Shown here piece after piece: positions 6,131-8,922 of a stretch of 8,922 nt of DNA. The notes under the pieces are model-generated. The model had not been told where the DNA came from, ran no database searches, and saw only the letters and a program-made list of their open reading frames with translations. The DNA is from JAOUJD01 sp964353935 (GTDB lineage Bacteria > Pseudomonadota > Gammaproteobacteria > Burkholderiales > Burkholderiaceae_F). Each line of letters begins with the position of its first letter. Positions within the stretch are counted from its first letter, which is position 1. The translations under genes were made by a program, and so were the position numbers. The DNA lies in NCBI GenBank assembly GCA_964353935.1, contig CAYGXL010000110.1, positions 1-8,922 of the forward strand, read 5' to 3'.

Positions 6131-8260
6131 ATGCTGCCGCCTTCCCTCCGCGCGCGCGCCGCGCGCCTGTCTGCCTGCCTGCTTTTCACCGCTTCGCTGT
6201 CGGCAACCGCGCAGACGGCGTCCCAGCCGCTGCAGGGCGCCGCGGCGTCCCAGCCCGCCGCGCGACCGAAGATCGGCCTCGTGCTGTCCGGCGGCGGCGC
6301 GCGCGGCGCGGCGCACGTCGGCGTGCTGAAGGTGCTCGAGGAACTGCGCGTCCCGGTCGACGTGATCGTCGGCACCAGCATGGGTTCGATCGTCGGTGCG
6401 TCCTACGCGTCGGGCAATTCCGTCGCCGAAATGGAGCGGGACATCGCGACGATCACGACCGCGAACCTGTTCACTGACCGCCCGCCTCGCGCGGACCTGC
6501 CGATGCGGCGCAAGGCGGACGATTCGGACCCGTACATCGTTCCCGAGCTCGGCCTCACGGCGGACGGCATCGTGCTGCCCAAGGGCATCATCACCGGCGT
6601 GTCGGTCGAGGCCCAGCTGCGCAAGCTCGTGAAGTTCACGACGGTGCGCAGCTTCGACCAGTTGTCGATTCCGTTCCGCGCGATCGCCACCGACCTCGGC
6701 ACCGGCGAAATGGTCGTGCTGAAAGACGGCAGCCTGATCACCGCCATGCGGGCATCGATGTCGGTGCCGGGCGGCATGGCGCCGGTCGCCGTCGGCAACC
6801 GCCAGCTCGTCGACGGCGGACTGGTCCGCAACCTGGGGGTCGACGTCGCCCGCTCGATGGGCGCCGAGATCATCATCGCCGTCAACCTCGGCACGCCGCT
6901 GATGCGCCCGGAGCAGATCACCTCGATCCTGAGCGTGACCGGTCAGATGATCAACATCCTGACCGAGCAGAACGTCCGACGCTCGCTGGCGGAACTGAAG
7001 CCGCAGGACATCCTCATCGAGCCTGCGCTCGGCGATTTCTCCGCGGGCGACTTCGACAACCTGACCAAGACGGTGCCGATCGGCGAGGCCGGAGCGCGCA
7101 AGGTCGCCGACCGGCTGCGCGCGCTGTCCCTGCCGGCCGAGCAGTACGCGGCGCTGCGCGCGCGCCAGGGCCCGGCGAGCACCGACGCGATGATCACCGT
7201 GGTCGACGAGATCCGGGTCGAGGGCACGCAGCGCATCAACGCGCAGGTCGTGCTGCAGTCGATGCACACCGAGGTCGGCAAGCCGCTCGACCGCGACACG
7301 ATCGACCTCGACCTGCGCCGCATCTACGGCCGCGGCGACTTCGAGAACGTCGGCTTCATCGTCGAGGAAATCGACGGCAAGCGCGTCCTGACCGTGAAGG
7401 TGAAGGAGAAGCCGGAGACGCACTACGTGCGCTTCGGCCTCGAGCTCGCAGCGGACCTGGGGCAGCGCTCGTACTTCAACCTCTTCGCATCGCATCGGGC
7501 GAAGGGGCTCAACAGCTTCGGCGCGGAGTGGAGGAACGACGTCGTCCTCGGCCGCAACGTGCTGCTCGGCACCGAGTTCTACCAGCCGCTGTCGGAACGG
7601 CAGTACTTCTTCGTCGCGCCTCAGCTGCGGTACTCGAACAAGCCGCTGGACCTGTACGTCGACGACCTGCTGAGCGCCGAGTACCAGGATCAGTCGGGCG
7701 TCGCGCAGTTCGACGTNNNNNNNNNNNNNNNNNNNNNNNNNNNNNNNNNNNNNNNNNNNNNNNNNNNNNNNNNNNNNNNNNNNNNNNNNNNNNNNNNNNN
7801 NNNNNNNNNNNNNNNNTACAACCGCTGGAGCGCGGGGGCGGGGGCCGCCGTTTCAGCCGGTCGTCACACGTTCGAACTCGCCGCGTCGGCGGGCGGAAAG
7901 CTCGGGTCGGACCCGATCCCGATCTACGACCAGTTCGAACTCGGCGGATTCCTGAAGCTGTCGGGACTGGCGCGGGGACAGATTCGGACGCAGGACTACC
8001 AGTTCGTCCGGCTCGGGTATCGCACGAAGCTCGCCGACATCCCGCTGTTCGAGGGCATTTACTTCGGCGCGTCGCTGGAGGCGGCCCGCGCGAAGCCGTT
8101 CATTCCCGTCTGGCGGGGCGAACGCGTCGACGGCAGGCTCACGATTCCGGCGGGGGCCCTGTATGTCGGCGTCGACTCGCCGCTGGGGCCGCTGTACCTC
8201 GGCTTCGGCTACTCGAGCCGGGACCACTCCGCCGTGTACCTGTACCTCGGGCGGCCGTAG
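6131..8260 (+). CDS. Patatin-like phospholipase with POTRA and outer-membrane barrel (type Vd / PlpD-like), interrupted by assembly gap
   Basis: This is a predicted outer-membrane protein carrying its own lipid hydrolase, as in PlpD of Pseudomonas aeruginosa and FplA of Fusobacterium (type Vd autotransporters). A signal peptide covers residues 1-27, probably cut after ATA27. The patatin domain (about 46-340) has the oxyanion loop GGGARGAAHVG (54-64), nucleophile Ser83 in GTSMGS, and the dyad Asp228 in VDGGLVRNLG. A POTRA domain follows at about 355-427 (VDEIRVEGTQRINAQ to VLTVKVKEKP). The BamA-like barrel then runs to the end, with alternating aromatic strands such as YVRFGLELAADLG and GPLYLGFGYSS. 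The 100-N gap falls within the barrel. Both sides are in the same frame only if the true gap is a multiple-of-three offset from 100. With the gap counted the protein is 709 residues, against about 728 for PlpD, so some barrel sequence may be missing. The chain ends YLYLGRP without the usual terminal aromatic. It may be secreted by proteolysis or stay surface-anchored. Confidence 0.88.
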   Translation: MLPPSLRARAARLSACLLFTASLSATAQTASQPLQGAAASQPAARPKIGLVLSGGGARGAAHVGVLKVLEELRVPVDVIVGTSMGSIVGASYASGNSVAEMERDIATITTANLFTDRPPRADLPMRRKADDSDPYIVPELGLTADGIVLPKGIITGVSVEAQLRKLVKFTTVRSFDQLSIPFRAIATDLGTGEMVVLKDGSLITAMRASMSVPGGMAPVAVGNRQLVDGGLVRNLGVDVARSMGAEIIIAVNLGTPLMRPEQITSILSVTGQMINILTEQNVRRSLAELKPQDILIEPALGDFSAGDFDNLTKTVPIGEAGARKVADRLRALSLPAEQYAALRARQGPASTDAMITVVDEIRVEGTQRINAQVVLQSMHTEVGKPLDRDTIDLDLRRIYGRGDFENVGFIVEEIDGKRVLTVKVKEKPETHYVRFGLELAADLGQRSYFNLFASHRAKGLNSFGAEWRNDVVLGRNVLLGTEFYQPLSERQYFFVAPQLRYSNKPLDLYVDDLLSAEYQDQSGVAQFDXXXXXXXXXXXXXXXXXXXXXXXXXXXXXXXXXXYNRWSAGAGAAVSAGRHTFELAASAGGKLGSDPIPIYDQFELGGFLKLSGLARGQIRTQDYQFVRLGYRTKLADIPLFEGIYFGASLEAARAKPFIPVWRGERVDGRLTIPAGALYVGVDSPLGPLYLGFGYSSRDHSAVYLYLGRP
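7717..7816. other. Assembly gap of exactly 100 N inside the barrel region
   Basis: This placeholder gap is flanked by GAC-GT and TAC-AAC in the patatin gene frame. About 247 barrel residues are visible around it. A 16-stranded PlpD-type barrel of roughly 300 or more residues would need more than the 33 implied, so the real gap may be longer. That size estimate is inference. Confidence 0.85.
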
Positions 8261-8309
8261 GGCCCGCCAAGGCCCGGCGCATGCGCGAGCCATGCGTGAG
8301 CGGGCCCTA
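8258..8309. terminator. Candidate bidirectional terminator embedding both stop codons
   Basis: TAGGGCCCGC (8258-8267) and GCGGGCCCTA (8300-8309) are perfect 10-bp inverted repeats. The first three bases are the TAG stop of the phospholipase. The last three (CTA, 8307-8309) are the TAG stop of the convergent HTH gene read on the minus strand. Inside, CGCATG (8278-8283) pairs with CATGCG (8291-8296). The symmetry suits a terminator working in both directions, but neither side has a T-tract, so Rho-assisted termination or 3'-end protection is equally likely. Confidence 0.5.
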
Positions 8310-8801
8310 ACCGCCGTTGCGCATCGCGCCCTGGAGCAGCTGCGCGGTTTCGCAGAAGTTGCGGGCTGTCTCGCGCATGAAGTCGCGCATTTCGTGGGTC
8401 ATCGAGGCCGATACGACGTGCCAGCGTCCGTCTTCGTGCCGCTTCACCCGGCCGTTGGTCGACAAGCGTTCGAGCTTGCGACGCACCGTCTCGCGCGGAA
8501 TGCCGGTGATCTGCGCCAGGTCGCTCGAACGCAAGCCGTTGGCACGCAGGAGCGTGTCGGGAAACGTGCCGTCGGGCTGCAGCGGCGTCAGCGGTTTCGC
8601 GCCGGGGCCGAGCAGGGCCGCCGTGTTCTGCAGCGCCAGCGCGCTCCAGATCACGAGGCTCTCGAAGTCGCCGTTCGTCTGGCGGGCCATCCTGAGCAGG
8701 TGATGCACCAGGAAGCGGTTCAGGATGAATCCGGCCAGTGCGAAGTTGCGGTCGAAGGCGGCATCGAAGTCGCTGCCGCAAGGGGAAACGGTGCTGTCCA
8801 T
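8307..8801 (-). CDS. Winged-helix/HTH transcriptional regulator of unknown target
   Basis: This is a 164-residue protein with no signal peptide or membrane segment. The first part (about 11-65) is predicted helical (FDAAFDRNFALAGFILNRFL, then ESLVIWSALALQNTAALL) and may dimerise or bind a ligand. A classic HTH follows at about 90-113: LRSSDLAQITGIPRETVRRK, with the turn at TGIP and the recognition helix RETVRRKLERL. A wing with GRVKRHEDGRWHVV (117-130) and a final helix (MTHEMRDFMRETARNF) complete it. The recognition helix resembles those of Crp/MarR-type winged helices, but I cannot name the family. I prefer the ATG at 8801. The open frame continues to a GTG at 8891, but that extension is basic, low-conservation-looking sequence and would cover two operator-like dyads. 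No good Shine-Dalgarno precedes either start. The gene is convergent with the phospholipase and ends 46 bp from its stop. Confidence 0.75.
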   Translation of the reverse strand: MDSTVSPCGSDFDAAFDRNFALAGFILNRFLVHHLLRMARQTNGDFESLVIWSALALQNTAALLGPGAKPLTPLQPDGTFPDTLLRANGLRSSDLAQITGIPRETVRRKLERLSTNGRVKRHEDGRWHVVSASMTHEMRDFMRETARNFCETAQLLQGAMRNGG

Positions 8802-8845
8802 CGTGCTGCGCGCTGTTCGGCGCCGGTTTTCCCGGAAGATGCGAA

Positions 8846-8895
8846 TTGTCGTCCAAATCGACTTCCAGCGTCGAGCGTTTGTCGTAAACACGACA
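8846..8895 (-). promoter_or_regulatory. Paired operator-like dyads upstream of the HTH gene
   Basis: TGTCGT (8880-8885) and ACGACA (8890-8895) form a perfect 6-bp inverted repeat with a 4-nt spacer. A second, weaker dyad has TGTCGT at 8847-8852 and a CGAC half at 8859-8862. The 7-mer TTGTCGT is repeated exactly at 8846-8852 and 8879-8885, 33 bp apart, about three helical turns. They lie 45-95 bp before the ATG at 8801 and are candidates for autoregulation by the HTH protein. No promoter hexamers could be assigned with confidence in this 121-bp stretch. Confidence 0.45.
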
Positions 8896-8922
8896 GATTC
8901 ACTGTTCGCGCAGTGCGCGCCG

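Noticed and set aside
6104..7495. 463-codon minus-strand frame opposite the patatin domain
   Set aside because: Its composition is antisense-like (many Asp, Arg, His, Val, Ala) and it has no motif. The plus-strand patatin and POTRA motifs explain this DNA.
8802..8891. N-terminal extension of the HTH protein from the GTG at 8891
   Set aside because: The added 30 residues look like translated non-coding DNA, the start has no ribosome-binding site, and the start codon falls inside a perfect operator-like dyad.
1..8922. Mobile elements, CRISPR arrays, tRNA or rRNA genes
   Set aside because: No transposase or integrase, no regularly spaced direct repeats, and no tRNA-like cloverleaf or rRNA sequence was seen on either strand.

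Overview
The window is about 8.9 kb of very GC-rich DNA (roughly two-thirds G+C by eye). It most likely comes from a betaproteobacterium of the Burkholderiales/Rhodocyclales type. The reasons are G/C-ending codons throughout, a DUF1840 protein (a family I know mainly from Betaproteobacteria), a CreBC two-component system, and a patatin phospholipase fused to an outer-membrane barrel. Two runs of exactly 100 Ns (3262-3361 and 7717-7816) are scaffold gaps, so this is a draft or metagenome assembly. Both gaps interrupt genes.

Layout. Positions 1-1971, minus strand: the sensor kinase CreC (C-terminus cut by the window edge) follows the response regulator CreB 19 bp downstream of it, an envelope/carbon-source-responsive pair. 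Positions 1972-2228: a 257-bp gene-free stretch full of GC-rich palindromes, probably holding the terminator of the upstream gene, the creB promoter and perhaps a dispersed repeat. Positions 2229-2564, minus strand: a small cytosolic DUF1840 protein. Positions 2708-3261, plus strand: a putative lipoprotein divergent from DUF1840 and running into gap 1.

Positions 3362-6044, plus strand: a two-gene catabolic operon. An omega-amino acid (beta-alanine):pyruvate aminotransferase (N-terminus lost in gap 1) is followed 40 bp later by a CoA-acylating (methyl)malonate-semialdehyde dehydrogenase. Together they would turn beta-alanine plus pyruvate into malonate semialdehyde plus alanine, and then into acetyl-CoA and CO2.

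Positions 6131-8260, plus strand: a PlpD/type Vd-like protein (signal peptide, patatin domain, POTRA, 16-stranded-type barrel interrupted by gap 2). It is preceded by a 40-nt hairpin that would bury its Shine-Dalgarno sequence. Positions 8307-8801, minus strand: a small winged-helix/HTH regulator of unknown target, convergent with the phospholipase. The two stop codons lie in the arms of one inverted repeat. Upstream of this regulator are two operator-like dyads 33 bp apart.

Most of the window is ordinary accessory/metabolic chromosome. I see no mobile element, CRISPR array, tRNA or rRNA, and no clear new multi-gene system. The most interesting signals are regulatory: the SD-masking hairpin, the stop-codon-embedding inverted repeat, and the paired dyads before the HTH gene.
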